From assembly GCF_051020955.1 (NCBI RefSeq), contig NC_135018.1:7748439-7812438 (forward strand): 64,000 nucleotides of DNA, read 5' to 3'. Under the pieces are notes generated by a model. The model was not told where the DNA came from, made no database searches, and saw nothing but the letters and a program-made list of their open reading frames with translations. The position numbers and the translations under genes are program-made. Shown one piece after another: positions 21,306 to 33,172 of this stretch. The number at the start of each line of letters is the position of its first letter. Position 1 is the stretch's first letter. Origin of the DNA: Megalopta genalis (taxonomy: Eukaryota > Arthropoda > Insecta > Hymenoptera > Halictidae).

Positions 21306-22074
21306 CAACTGGGATGTTCCGGCAATGTTCCCGTAACAGTGTATGCGTTAGCATGCGTTGCGTGGCTGAAGCAGATTCATGTGGTAGGAATGAGTTTCGT
21401 GAAACTCAGTTTGTAAAACGGTTTTGAAGACATGGGAACAGTGAGGCGAAGAATGAAATATGGCAACTATCCATAGATTCCACTCTCAGTTTTCGTTTCT
21501 CTCTTCCCCTACTGTTCAATCTTCTTTTACCGATACGTCGTGTATGATGCCTGTAGACACAGTAAAATATATTCGTTAATTAGCTTCGTTTAATGACCAT
21601 TCGCACAACTACAGCGTGACGATCAATTTTGCCACGTCAAATTGAGAGCCCCACCCTTAATCATCGTAGCTTGGGAAGTGTAGTCATCTGTGGACTTTTC
21701 TCATTTACAATGACGTCAATATTTAATGTATACCTCTTAGTAGCGACAAGATGGATTGATTAAAAGTCCAATAATTATTTAAGGAAAGCAATCTGGAACT
21801 TTCACGTGCTAAAACTAATTACAACGGTATCTGTCAGTGAACAGTATCAAGGAGTAATACCAATGGACCTGATGCAATTTACAAATACGGACACACACAT
21901 TCACGCACCGAACTATGCAGGAGTGTCGATGTTCCAGGAACTATACTCGAATAGCATTTCTCTTATCTCACGGCACCCTAGAAGATATCACGCAGAAGGG
22001 GAAGCAATTTTCCCTTAAACGCTGTCGCCGAAATGACCACGCGAAGCCAAAACTCGTGAACTGAAGTCTGGCTA
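21306..22074. other. Spacer, nothing recognised
   Basis: Unique sequence. A 70-codon plus frame (21806-22018) has no recognisable domain. Confidence 0.4.
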
Positions 22075-22260
22075 TTATAAGTAACATCGCCATTTTACTA
22101 GTCCGACTGCTTGCGTTCTCGTTCTACTAATCTGACCAACACACCGGCCTCTATTCTACTTGTCTGACTAACTGCCGGTTTTACTACTTCACTGGTCATT
22201 CCGGTACGTACTATTTGCTGGAGGACGTTTGTTCAACTTACTCATCCGATAAGTGTCCTC
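22075..22260 (-). repeat. Degenerate GGTCAGACAAGTAGAA repeats
   Basis: Read on the minus strand, TTAGTCAGACAAGTAGAATA, TTGGTCAGATTAGTAGAACG and AGTCGGACTAGTAAAATGG recur at about 30-45 base spacing, separated by CCGGT/GGCCGG words. The same vocabulary is used by the 359-bp array and its degenerate flanks (905-4780) and by the locus at 43935-44160. Confidence 0.5.
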
Positions 22261-23123
22261 CTGACAATCTTGCTTCACTGGATCCGTTAGCAAACTTGCT
22301 GCCATTGTCATAACCGCAATCAGAATCTCTTATCTTTTTTCGTCGAGAAACAGGCAACTCAATCTTAGCAACACTGTTATTTAATATCGTGAATTAAAAT
22401 TTTTCCATTAGTTCCTTATAGTGGGTGTCCTCCTTCAGACAGCCTGACTGGTGCTATTATCAAAATTACTACCAGCATCATGTACGTATAATTACAATCA
22501 CAATTTGTTATTTTTCAATGAGGGACAGTGAAGTCAGTTCTAGCAACAACGATACTTATGATCTTGAATTAAAATGTCTTCTTAAATTCCTTAAACTGAC
22601 GTCCTCCTTCTAACAATCTTGCTGCACTATTATTTCCTACTATTGTAGCCTACCTGTGTACATAGATTGGGACGAAATTAACCGAATAAATAAAAAAAAA
22701 ACTACAAATAATTATTATGAAAAAACTGTGTATATCGGCTGGGTCAGGTAGTATTCTCCTCACTGCTTACTTCGTGCACCACATTTTCGATGGACCATTT
22801 TTCCAAGAGGTCGCATCAGCTCGCCGATTAAATGTCCAACCAACTTTGCGAGTGTTCACGCGCGGACCAACCGCAAAGACTCTTGAATAAAGAAAGAGAA
22901 GGAAACCCGTCGAGCGACGTGTCAAACATTTGGAAAGCTCGCGGGACGTCGCGACACCGTGGACTAGTCGAATTACACCTCGCCAAAGCTCACCTGTTTC
23001 CCGCAGTTCGGTTCTCGCGCGGTTAAGCGAGCTGCCGCGCACGCCGTCAACGCGAGAAGATAACCGTGAAGCTCGTTGTCGGCTGTCTAAGAAAAGGGGT
23101 TCGGCGTGGAGTTAGCAACATCA
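22261..23123. other. Spacer, CpG-rich at the right end
   Basis: AT-rich to 22760, then CpG-rich. A possible minus-strand donor ACAG/GTGAGC lies near 22990 without a supported exon. CTTCCTCC- and GTCCTCCTTC-like words recur at 22240-22620 but are too diverged to define a repeat. Confidence 0.4.
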
Positions 23124-23230
23124 GAAGCACTAGCACTAGCAGCAGTAGCAGCAGCAATAGCAGCAGCAGCAGTAGCAGCAGCAATAGCAGCAACAGCAGC
23201 AGAAGCGGTAGCAGCAGAAGCAGCAGCATC
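23124..23230. repeat. (AGC)n triplet tract, imperfect
   Basis: About 35 triplets of AGC with AGT, AAT, AAC, GGT and AGA variants. Depending on frame it would encode polySer or polyAla on the + strand, or polyLeu or polyAla on the minus strand. The frames that cross it have no domain, so this is probably a non-coding microsatellite. Confidence 0.9.
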
Positions 23231-24718
23231 GTCGACGGAGGAAGGAAACGACGACGCCGACAACAACAATCCGTCACGACGTCCTTCGTGCATTACGTAC
23301 ACCGTGTTGCGCGGCTTTCCGGGCATGATTAAGGTTTCCAGCTGGAGAGAGACTACGTCGCCCGTTTGCGGGAGCGGCCGGAAACAGTGGCGCGGAGAAA
23401 GAGAAGAAAAGAAAGGAGTGGAAAGGAAAAGAAGAGAAAAGAGCATCTCCCGAGTCTCTTCATCCGGCAGAGTGCGCGAACGAGGTAGATGAGAGGGGGG
23501 AGGGGGATGCAGGCCAGGGACGAAAACTGTAAATCGTCGGAGGAGAGGCGAGGCGAGTCGCGGAGGCTCTTAATAAAAGAAAATCGCGAAAGTCTTGCCT
23601 CTTTTGAAGCTTTCAACCGGTCGAGCCGGTGTACTGTTGCGTGGTCTCTGGTCCGGTCTGCAAGGGTTACGCGAAAAATGAGTTTGAAAGGCCAGCCCGA
23701 GTATGCTAAGAGGGCCCCGGCCTCAAGTGTTGCCAGCTTCTTTTACCAGCTTTCTTCGCGGTCCCACTTTTCCTCACGATCCTTCTGCCGTCCCGCGAAA
23801 TCCACACTCTCATTCCACCTCTCCGTTCTCTCGATCTTTCTGCTGGTTTCTCTGTGCTTCGCGCGGTAGTTTCGCCCCGTTCCTCGTTGTCATTTCGCTC
23901 ACCGGCACCAAAAGCGAGCGAAACTTTTCTCGGTCGTGGCACTTGACGCTCTTCCTGTTAGCTCATGCGATTCTTTCCTCGTCTTTTGCTCTCCCTCTCC
24001 CTCTCTCTTCCTCTCCCTCTCTCTCTCTCCTCTCTCTCCGTTTTTCTCCGTCTCTCTCGTCCCGCGTCCTTATTTTTATTTTATCTCGAGGACCAAGTCT
24101 CGAATCCACCCCTTTCCCTTCTCTGTCTTTCTCTCTCGTTCTGTCTCCCTCTCATCTGTGTGTGTGTGTGTGTGTGTCTCCCTCTCCTTTTCTCTTCCTG
24201 TCTCACTCTCTGGTTATAGCAAAATTCTTCCGCCGAGTGGCACACCCGCGGAACCTCCCCGGGAATTGGAAAGGAAATTATTATTTTCCTTTCTTCGTCT
24301 TTCGGTTTCGATTCCGATTGCTGCCTCCCCGGCTCTCTCGTCTTGGCCCTCTCGGTTCCGACGAGAATCAACGGGCATGGTGGCTCGAGTATTAGGAGAA
24401 ATTGGATGAGATTATTTGAAATCTGCCGGCGAGATGCAAATGGGCTTCTGCTGAAGTATCGAGCTGGAACGGAATCGATTGTGTTTGGTCGTGGTTCTTC
24501 CGGTGACTTTGGGGAGATCGTTGTCGATTCAGGAAGTTGGCTATCTTCTCGATTTTTAGGCGTCGCAAATCGTATTCACCTATTTGCGCTCTACACTAAT
24601 TCATTTATGAATCGTACTCTCCTTTTTGCACCGTGAATTTATCGTTTTATTGATCGTATTTGCCTTTCAGCATAGCGAATTAAGCATAATTAATCAAAAA
24701 TTACTTCGATGCCTACAT
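23231..24718. other. CpG-rich then pyrimidine-rich block
   Basis: A purine-rich patch lies at 23395-23580. A long pyrimidine-rich stretch follows (about 23740-24220), with many CTCTCTCC runs and a (TG)n run at 24157-24177. The plus-strand frames of 126-230 codons are Ser/Pro/Leu/Phe products of this composition. No gene is supported. Confidence 0.45.
24157..24177. repeat. (TG)10 microsatellite
   Basis: Uninterrupted TG run. Confidence 0.9.
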
Positions 24719-24720
24719 TA

Positions 24721-24760
24721 CAGGGTGTTTCATAATTCATGGTACGAATTCGGTCAGCTG
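24721..24760. mobile_element. Possible solo mariner-like end
   Basis: CAGGGTGTTTCATAATTCAT directly after TA resembles a Tc1/mariner terminus. No partner end was found nearby, so this remains tentative. Confidence 0.3.
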
Positions 24761-25099
24761 GATCCAATGGCTGGAAATTCGACGATAATCAAGACTTCGC
24801 GCGCGCGTTTTCGAGGAAATTAAATCGAAATATCAGTCGGGTACGCGAGTCCTTGATGTTTATTATAAGCTGATTAAATAAATGTTGACGCAATTGTACA
24901 AATATTTCATATCTGAACAAATATCATTAATCGGTTACTTAACCGATGTCACGGATATCACAACAGATCGTTGTTTGTGTCTGTTTTTGTGCGTAGTACA
25001 AAAATTGAAACTAATAAAAACAATCAGTAATAAAACAATCAGTGCATTCTTCATTGAATTTACTTGATTATTTTCAGTTCAGAAATTGTTCGAAACCCA
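24761..25099. other. AT-rich spacer
   Basis: Nothing recognised. Confidence 0.4.
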
Positions 25100-25530
25100 G
25101 ATAGCACGAAAACGTATGTTGTAAGACATTCGGGAGGTCTTGTTTCAGATGTTAAAACGCCGACTGGTTCCGGACGTGTCTAAGACTTCATCGGGACGTC
25201 TTATTTCAGACAGAAGTCTAAATAAAACGTCTGTTTCAGGATCTCTTTAAAGCGTCTTGTTTCAGACGTTTGTTGTGAGGTGACTTTAATATGTGTTATT
25301 CCAGGCGTCTGCTTCGGGATGTTTCAGACTTCTGATTCGGGACGTCTTTAAAACGTCTTATATTTCAGACGTTAAAATAAGTTCTAGTTGAGAACGTCTT
25401 TTGAGACGTCTTCGAGGCGTATCAAAAGCGTCCAGAACTGGACGTCGCTTTAACGTCTGAAATAGGACGTCTCAATAACGTACATTTTCGATCGCAAGAC
25501 GTTCAAACCTGAAATAAATGTAAAATAAAA
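25100..25530. repeat. Degenerate repeat rich in TTTCAGACGTT / AACGTC
   Basis: The word TTTCAGAC or a close variant occurs at about 25145, 25205, 25233, 25262, 25322 and 25373. GACGTCTT, AAAACGTCT and AACGTCTGAAAT recur between, in both orientations. The spacing is irregular (28-60 bases). It looks like an old minisatellite or foldback built from CAGACGTC and its complement, and the origin is unknown. Confidence 0.6.
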
Positions 25531-27057
25531 CGTCTCCGATAAGTCGTGTGCTTTCCGGAGATGCATATACTCGACTGACATTTAAATTTAATTTTCCCGA
25601 AAACGGTTCCTCCCACGCAATATCGTTATTCTTGATCTGCGTCTTGTTTCCAGTCGTAGAATCTACCTGACCCAATTTCTACCATGAATTACGAAACGGT
25701 CCGTATAAGACGGAGAAACCGGAGAATTAGCGTCGGATAATATATACGGTCCTAAACAGAGAAATTGGAAGCTTCGGGGCTGGAAAAGAAGCTTCCGGAG
25801 GCGGCGCTTCAATTCCGTTGATGATTGTCGGTTGCAGCTTACATCCCGCTCGCGCGACACATAGAAGAGGAAAGTTTCCCGACAGGAAATTGAAAAAGGG
25901 GGGCGAAAGGGAGGGGCGGTTGCGTCGGACGGAAGGCAGAGAAGCTTAAGTAATTAATTGCGGGACCGCGGAAGAACGGAGAAATAAAGTATCATCGTTT
26001 CCTATGACAAGCGGAAAAAGGAAGACAACGGCCCGCCGACCGGCCTGCCGGCTGGCCGGGCAAAAAAAACCACACCGCCAGATGGATTTATGACTTGGGA
26101 AACACTTTGCGCCGGGCAATCGGAAACGATGCTAGACAGTCGGGGGAGAGCAAAAGAAGCGGCACGGGAATGTTTCAAGAACGCTTCGCTCGCGGATTTT
26201 CGAGACGACGCGTTCTCCGGCTCCTTTGTGAGACTTTGTCCTGCAACATTTATTATGAACCTCTACCCCCCCCCCTCCGCGCACGTGGCTGGTACGGTGA
26301 ACCATTCTTATGATACTCGCGGATTTTGCTCTACGAACTAATCTGTTCGCGAGTCTTGTTTATCTGTTAGAACACGTGTTTTCAATACTGAACCTACCAC
26401 CGCCAGTCGATCGACCGATTTCACATTTCTGATTTCATGATTATTGAGGTCGTAGAGCCGCAACCATTAGAGATCGTTGAATATATTTCTTTATTCAGGC
26501 ACGCACTATTATAAAAATTGTGGAGAACTTGAGCGAACTCAATCTTGTAATTTTTATAAGGCAATACTTGTTAGTCGCTTTTAGACCTCGGTAGATTTAG
26601 TGCTAACTCGTACGTAAAGTAGGATAGTGGGGAGCCGGTTACTGTGAGTTGACTAATCGCTGTGCCTTTGTTCCTAAACATAATTAACTTTATATTCATC
26701 GAAAAGGACGTATTGAATATTTTTATTGAGAAATAAACGAAATATAAGAATAGAAAAAACTTTAAAGTTAGTCGGTGCACGACCGATCGGGGAGATCTCC
26801 CACTTTGACTTTAGCGACGCGTTTCTCTTTTTCTGTTATTATCAGTTAGTTGATCTGAAGTTCTTAATATTCAAACTTTATTACCTATACTTTTTGAACA
26901 ACCTACAAAAAATCATTATCATATACGAGTGCGCTAGGATAAGGCTTTATTCTTTATCTAATTATAATAGAGCTTAAAAATAAATAAACTAAATTATTAT
27001 TATATATACTTTTAATTTTATGTTTTGTATAAACAATATGTGAAATATATATAATAA

Positions 27058-27061
<4 letters not shown>
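25531..27061. other. Spacer: purine-rich/CpG-rich then AT-rich
   Basis: A purine-rich patch at 25860-26030 and a C9 run near 26265, then AT-rich DNA. Frames of 65-83 codons on both strands have no recognisable content. Confidence 0.4.
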
Positions 27062-27098
<37 letters not shown>

Positions 27099-27132
27099 AT
27101 ATAATATAATATAATAAATTATATAATAATAT

Positions 27133-27175
<43 letters not shown>

Positions 27176-27295
27176 ATATAATATAATATAATAATAATAT
27201 AATAATATATATGCATATATATATATATATATTTATTTATTTATTTATTATATATATATTATTATATTATTATATTTATTATATATATTTCACAT
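27062..27295. repeat. Compound (TA)n / (TTTA)n microsatellite region
   Basis: (TA)n runs at about 27063-27095, 27136-27171 and 27214-27230, TTTA repeats at 27231-27250, and TAATA repeats between. The flanks TTTGTATAAACAATATGTGAAATATAT-like (27018-27050) and its complement (27283-27305) pair, so the whole may fold on itself. Confidence 0.85.
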
Positions 27296-28560
27296 ATTGT
27301 TCCTTAAACGAAATTGTTAATATAATTGACCACTTAAATAATCTTCAGACTTCTTTTATATAAAATAGTGTGAATCATTCGCGTTGCGAAAAATACGCGG
27401 TGGACAGCATAGTCGGGCTTGCCCGAGCGCGGTGGAAATCGTACAGTTCACTGTGGCGCGCGCGGTACCATTTGAAAGGTGCCCAGGTCTGCCACCGACC
27501 ACGTAATACACTAAACATCGACGCAGAGGAACGTGCAAACAAGAGCGGAAGAAATTTCCTCGTCGACGAAACGTTTCGCCGGCTTGGAAAACGCAGGTAC
27601 GACGCACGGAATTGAGCCGCGTGACGCAGGTAGCAAGTTAGTTATTTCTCGAGGGACTGGTTCGCGACGTCGCAGCGCCTGCTGGACATTTTTCCGCGGC
27701 GAATCACGGCACATTTGTTCGAAGCTATAGCCTTTCTCTACACACGGCGTCCCTAATTCCACGGGAAACGTCATTTAACTGGCGCTTACTCGCGCCACGT
27801 GGCGTGCGCTCGGAACGCCGAGACTAGATAGGTACTCGAGTCGCCATCGAACGGAGCAGCTAAATCGCGCCGCGCTTCTATACACGAAGTTATCAATTCC
27901 CGAGTGGGTCGGCCCGCCCACAGGCCCTCGTTCTATATTTCATTCTTCCGGATATAAGAGAGATCGATCCGCATTGTGTCGGCGTTGCGCCGCTTCCCGT
28001 TTCCCCGGCTCCGCAGTTAACATCAACGTCGACCGACGGCGCTGTCGACCCGTGTTTCCCTATCTGGCGAAACGCGTTCGCGATGCGTCTGCAACGCTGC
28101 AAACCGTTGCACTGGATTGCACCGGGCTGCGACGATGCCCGCCGGAACGATCGGCTCGAATATCTCGCCGCGCTCGGACCCGTTACGAGGCGATCCTGCG
28201 TTTTGCATAAATGCTGATTCCGACGGAAATTAGGATTCTTCGGGACAACGCGCGCTACGCCACGCCGGCTAGCTGCGGCTCTGTTTAGACGTCCGTGCAC
28301 GCCGCGGTGGTCGCGCACATTGATCTCCATAAGTGATCAATTCGCGCTGGCAAAGTGTTCCGCCGGAACAATACTATTCCCAGGGATTTAAGTATCGAGT
28401 CGCTCGACGATTTACTTTCAGAATTACCGGCGCCAGCAATTACTCGGCTCGCCGAGGTTGCTGTTTTGAGATAACAATATTTAAAATAGTATGTAATGTT
28501 TTGAAATAATAATATTTGAATTATAATTTCAAATAACATGTTATTTTCTTTTATAATCAT
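27296..28560. other. CpG-rich block, no gene assigned
   Basis: CpG-rich from about 27375 to 28440, with overlapping frames of 60-145 codons on both strands. No domain is recognisable. This is one of the longest CpG-rich blocks here and is a candidate place for a promoter or untranslated exon, but I see no specific signal. Confidence 0.4.
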
Positions 28561-28571
28561 GTGAAACAATT

Positions 28572-28678
28572 ATTCGAAATAATTATTCGAAATAATTCCT
28601 TGAAATAATTATTCGAAATAATTCCTTGAAATAATTATTCGAAATAATTCCTTGAAATAATTATTTGAGATAATTGTG
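28572..28678. repeat. 13/26-bp tandem repeat
   Basis: CGAAATAATTCCTTGAAATA plus ATTATT (26 bp) repeats from 28588, 28614 and 28640. A 13-bp half-unit precedes it (CGA at 28575 and 28588). The 26-bp unit is a dimer of two related 13-mers. Confidence 0.9.
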
Positions 28679-28680
28679 AA

Positions 28681-30780
28681 ATTCTTCTCAAGGATTATTG
28701 TATATACGCGATGTTTCCAAATGGAATTAAGTTGAAACGAAGTCGCTGGTTGCTTTTATGTACACTTTATCCCGAGAAAGATAACCTACGTCGCAGAGGC
28801 GCCTGCGAAGACTGTTGATTTTTGTTAATTTTTCATAGAGGTCTAATGATTTAAGTTTAAAATTACTTAAAATATAAAAAAATATAATATAAATGCATTT
28901 TATTTTTACAATAATGCCAAACCTTTAAAATGACTAGATTAACTTGAATAAATATCCATTGTTAGTATAAAATTGACGCCTTAGAAAAGCATGCGCCTCT
29001 GAAGCGTATGGTTATCTTTTACGTACGTTGTCATATGGTTATCTTTCTAGGGTTAATAATATTACAGTACAGCTATGGTGTTAGCGATGCGTTATTTGCG
29101 TTCTATCTGCGTTCTTAGAGTTCTACGAGTTCTGGGAGTTCTAACAGTTCTGGCTAATGTTCTCGGTTCCTTTCCGCTTGTCACCTCGGTTTTTTTGTTG
29201 ATTGGTGGATGGTGGGTTTTGGTGGAGGAAATGAAGCGTTTTTGATTGGAGATGGGTGTGTCGGAAGAAACTTTAAATGAGGAGTGGGAAACTGTTCAAA
29301 AGTTCGGGTTGTAATTTTTCCGTTTTGTGAAATATGGAATTTATGAGTCTGTCGCACGTGTTGTCCGTTCGTCGGATCGAAGGGTATTCTCGTTCGGATG
29401 CATTTTTTACTGTCGCAGGTATATTGCTTAATTGCTCAAGGGATGGCCAGGGACGTTCGACCTTCGGTGTTGCCGTCGCAACAATTATTATTACGGTGAT
29501 CTCCTTATCAGCTGTGACAATTAGTCCGGCTTATATTGACATCCTCATTGACATCTCTGCAATGTAAAAGGACCGATCTGACGATGTTAACAAATTATCC
29601 GACGATGAGAAACACCTTTCTTAGGAATAACACCTCTCTTTTATCTTCCGCACTATTGGAACGATTGTTTTCTTTCACTACGATATTAGATAAAAATCTC
29701 TCAAGATGAACTTTTTGGGGAGAGAGTTTTGCTCGTTGTGACGTAACGATTTCCTAAAGTAAAATCTTCATGGATATTATATCTTCAGAATTATTTCTTA
29801 TGTCGTATACGAAATAAATAAATGAATATTCAAATAATATTTAAAATAACGAAATAATTCATTATTTGAGATTGCTATTGTTTCAAATGGCTCGATATAT
29901 TATCTTTACATTCAAATGAAATAACAATTCGCTGAAAATCATAGTTCGAAATTGATTCGTTGAAAATAACAGTTCGAAATGAATCATTTCAAATATGTAT
30001 TTCTTATTTTCATTTCTTGTTTTCGAATAAAATTTGCCCGGGTCTCATTCTTGAGCTGGTTGTGGAAATTTGATGTAGCACAATTTCAAAAGTATTCAAA
30101 TTGAAATGTTCAAAGAATATAAGACACACCTCTGCGAAACACGCCTCGCGTTTTCTGATGGGATTGTTTCATATTTAATAAAACATTTCGACCATGCTGG
30201 CGAAACAAATGATGAAAGCAAGCGTGTTAAGTCGTTCTCTGTGTGCAATTTCTCTGAGAGCTGGATTTGTAATTTGTAGAGTGCCTGTTCCACTCGCCTG
30301 GATTATAAGAAGCGAAAGAGTTGTATCATATCCCTTTTTACACTAACGTAACATAGCTGCGAAATATTTCATCACAGCAATCGTGTTTCAAATTTCTATT
30401 TAAAATCAGTATCTTTTCGAATATTTCGACATTGTTGCTTTCAACTGTATAATTATGGCTTCTTTCGCAATGTTCAATTATTAATCGAAATTGTTATTTA
30501 TTGATTTGCAAGACGCAGCAGCTACAGAAATTGATAGAATGCAGATAAAAATTAACGAATGAAATTATAATTTACATAACGAATAAAAATAATATAAAAT
30601 ATGATTACAATACGCCTATGAACAAAATGGGTCTTAAACAATGAACGACATGAACAAACGATATTACAAATTGTTAGTAATTTGTAATTGCGAGATGGTG
30701 GAGCTACAGAAACGTTTACCTCTTTCCGCGATAATTTGGACGAGTTGCAAGTAATACAATAACGTTTTCAAATTCTCTAA
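28681..30780. other. AT-rich spacer, nothing recognised
   Basis: Mostly unique AT-rich DNA. A small GAGTTCT repeat lies at 29115-29155, and diverged repeats of AAATAATTCATTTGA type lie at 29820-30000. No supported gene. Confidence 0.45.
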
Positions 30781-30806
30781 GTGTGTGTGTGTGTGTGTGT
30801 GTGTGT
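30781..30806. repeat. (GT)13 microsatellite
   Basis: Uninterrupted GT run. Confidence 0.95.
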
Positions 30807-32000
30807 ATTTCTAGTTTTAGGACTGATCTGCTCATTTTTCATCAGAAAAGCATAAAAAACGCAGTTTAGTTATCATATTGCGTACGCACGTTCGAGGTTA
30901 ATGATCGAGGTCTGAGTTAAATGACCTTAGGGTCTGTGGCATACGATGATATCCTACTTCGTGAGTCACTGAATGCCTATACATTATTGAGTGACGAGTG
31001 GAACCTAGCCTCCTATAGAAATAGTGATTCTTTTATTAGTTGCGCGAACATGTTGCCTGAAAAATCGTCCGATTTAGAAAGCGTTGTTCTACTTTCGCAA
31101 TTGTTTCGATGATTTGCATGTGACTATTATCAGAACTGCAGAGTTGCAGTGGAATAATTGTAGACCAATATAGTGAAATAAGAACACAACATTCAATGCT
31201 AAATCATATAAAACATTATTAAAGGACGCAAAGATTACATAAAAATCAAAGATGATAACAGACCGACGGAAAAAGATCTCATTCAAAAATATTGATAAAA
31301 TTATCAAATAATAATTAGCATATCATTATCAAATAATATATGGCAATCTAATAAAAAAATATTTAAATGGCGCGAAGCTTAAAAGTAACAATAAAAAATG
31401 AACACCCTTCGGAAGAACTGGGGCTCCAAATAAAAAAGACAAAAAAAAAGAACTAGAGCTCGGAAACATCAAATGGCATTACTTTAGCAGCCCTCTTTGC
31501 CGCAACGGGGCGGCATTGGCGCGGGAACGGGTGAAATAAGAAGGGTTTAGAGAGGATGACGAGGCGCGCGGGGGAGCGAGAGGGTCGGATAATCTGTCTC
31601 GCGATTCGTTCGAAAAGTGGCGGATACGGGAACCGGCTCGAGACGTCTGCCCGCATACGAGTGACTCCATTGTTTCGGACGACCGTCTGTCCACAGAGAG
31701 ACGCGTCACTCGACTCACGTAGATATTCAACTGCCTCGTGTCCCGCTGCCGTTGAATTTTTCAGGGACCACTGCCGGCGGATGTGACAAAATTCACGGAC
31801 ATAAAAACGGCCCGTGATAGAGCTAACCGGTCGTGTCGACCTATCGCCGGGATTTACTTTCCTATCGTCGCGTCGCCGTGCTCGACGTCGACCGACTTTT
31901 TTCGGCGCCAAAACCCGGCAGTCTCCGTAATAAATATCGGACGAACCAGACAAATTATTCGTACGATTCCAGTAGCCTAGGTATATCGGTTGTGGCCACG
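30807..32000. other. Spacer, CpG-rich at 31490-31990
   Basis: A 225-codon minus-strand frame (31453-32130) crosses into the neighbouring transposon end and overlaps several plus-strand frames. It has no recognisable domain and is best explained by low stop density in CpG-rich DNA. Confidence 0.4.
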
Positions 32001-32107
32001 TTAACACGTCGAATGCCACGGGGGTCACTGGTGACCGGCACTTAACTTGGCGGTGACGCCATGGGGGCCACCGGTGACCGGCGCACCCAAATTGATAGGA
32101 ATATATA

Positions 32108-32637
32108 CAGGGTTCCCCGGAAAGAATCATCCGATTTCAAAAATTTATATTTTAAAAAATTACACACAGAAAATTATGATTCAAACACGAATATAACGGG
32201 AAAATGTGCGAGTTTTACTTTTTATTATTTTTTGCTCATGTACCAAACCGTTGGATTGGTCGCAGTTCATCCGATAATATGGTTCTACACAGTTGGCCTC
32301 CGAGATCACCCGACCTAACACCATGCAACTTCTTCCTTTGGGGATTTGTGAAGGATCTTGTCTTTGTACCATCTTTACCTACAAGTGTAAATGAACTGAA
32401 AAAACGCATTTGTGATGCTGTACAAACAATTACCAGAGATACGTTACACCGTGTTTGGCAAGAACTTTCATATCGCAATGATATCGTACGTGTAACGAAA
32501 GGAAGTCATATCGAACACTTGTAAACAAAAACTCACACATTTTCCCGTTATATTCGTGTCTGAATTATAATTTTCTGTGTGTAATTTTTTAAAATATAAA
32601 TTTTTGAAATCGGATGATTCTTTCAGGGGGAACCATG
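32108..32637 (+). mobile_element. Mariner/Tc1-type element with about 100-bp inverted repeats
   Basis: The left arm (32108-32208) and right arm (about 32536-32637) are near-exact reverse complements, beginning CAGGGTTCCCCGGAAAGAA and CATGGTTCCCCCTGAAAGAA and sharing CATCCGATTTC, AATTACACACAGAAAATTAT and AACGGGAAAATGTG. TA flanks both ends (32106-32107 and 32638-32639). The interior holds only the C-terminal part of the transposase, so it is an internally deleted copy. Confidence 0.92.
32204..32524 (+). pseudogene. Mariner/Tc1-type transposase, C-terminal fragment
   Basis: Open frame of 106 codons. From about residue 19 it reads as the C-terminal end of an IS630-Tc1-mariner transposase: HSWPPRSPDLTPCNFFLWG at residues 29-47, then FVKDLVFVPSLPTSVNELKK, a helical segment, HRVWQELSYR near 84-93 and a final HIEHL. 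The first 18 residues come from the inverted repeat and are not native. In this superfamily the third catalytic acid follows the SPDLxP motif; here that position is Asn (codon AAC at 32327-32329). The first two catalytic Asp are deleted. The product cannot be an active transposase. Confidence 0.85.
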
Positions 32638-32857
32638 TATATAATTTAAAAGAAATGTCAATATCTAAAATTTTGTATTATTACCATCGTCAATTCAAAC
32701 AGTGACCCCTGTCGCAATTAACATGTCAAACATGGTAGTACACTGTAACTTATCTATTGCAGATAATATTTCAACATTATATGTGTCACATGAAAGAAAA
32801 TTCATCGTGGCGCCACGGACAATTTCTGTAAAACCGGCGTGTCATTCAACGTGTTAA

Positions 32858-32986
32858 GGATTTAGAGGAATTTCAACGGAAATGTTCTCAAGGCCTCGTA
32901 TCACATAAGAAATATACAAGTTTTAATAGATCGGTTAATATCTCGTCAGTTTTGTCAGGGTTAGGAAATGTTTCAAGAATACTTAC
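32858..32986. other. Short spacer
   Basis: Unique sequence between two elements; nothing recognised. Confidence 0.4.
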
Positions 32987-33172
32987 CAGACTGCGAATTT
33001 TATGCATTTATGGTAAAAATGACTAGCTGAAATATAAAATCACGAATACATAAGCAGAATTTCATAATAATAATAAAGAGAAAGAATTTATTTTTATTCA
33101 ATATATCTGCTCCTTACAATTGTCTTAGAAAATTTTTATTTTGCATAAAGATCCGCGGTCTAATTATTATAG
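32987..33172. mobile_element. Short MITE with GACTGCGGAT...TTTATGCA ends
   Basis: The left CAGACTGCGAATTTTATGCA (32987) and the right, reversed, TTAGACCGCGGATCTTTATG (ending about 33172) form inverted repeats. The same terminus recurs as isolated copies near 38761, 46386, 47779, 47908 and 63684. The interior is AT-rich with no coding capacity. The superfamily is not clear. Confidence 0.5.

Larger units (their letters stand above)
32005..32853. mobile_element. piggyBac-type element with nested mariner-like insertion
   Basis: The ends CACGTCGAATGCCACGG (32005) and, reversed, CACGTTGAATGACACGCC (ending 32853) are flanked by perfect TTAA duplications (32001-32004 and 32854-32857). The left subterminal region has GGTCACTGGTGACC and GGCCACCGGTGACC near-palindromes. 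The right part shares AATATTTCAACATWATATG, AAAATTCAT and TGGCGCC words with the element at 55185-55870, so the two are one family. A 530-bp mariner-like element (32108-32637) sits inside. Without it the host is about 320 bp with no coding capacity. Confidence 0.85.

Noticed and set aside
23703..24409. Plus-strand frames up to 230 codons
   Set aside because: Readings of a pyrimidine-rich tract in several frames; no domain.
31453..32130. 225-codon minus-strand open frame
   Set aside because: It lies in CpG-rich DNA with overlapping frames on the other strand, runs into a transposon end and shows no domain or protein-like pattern.
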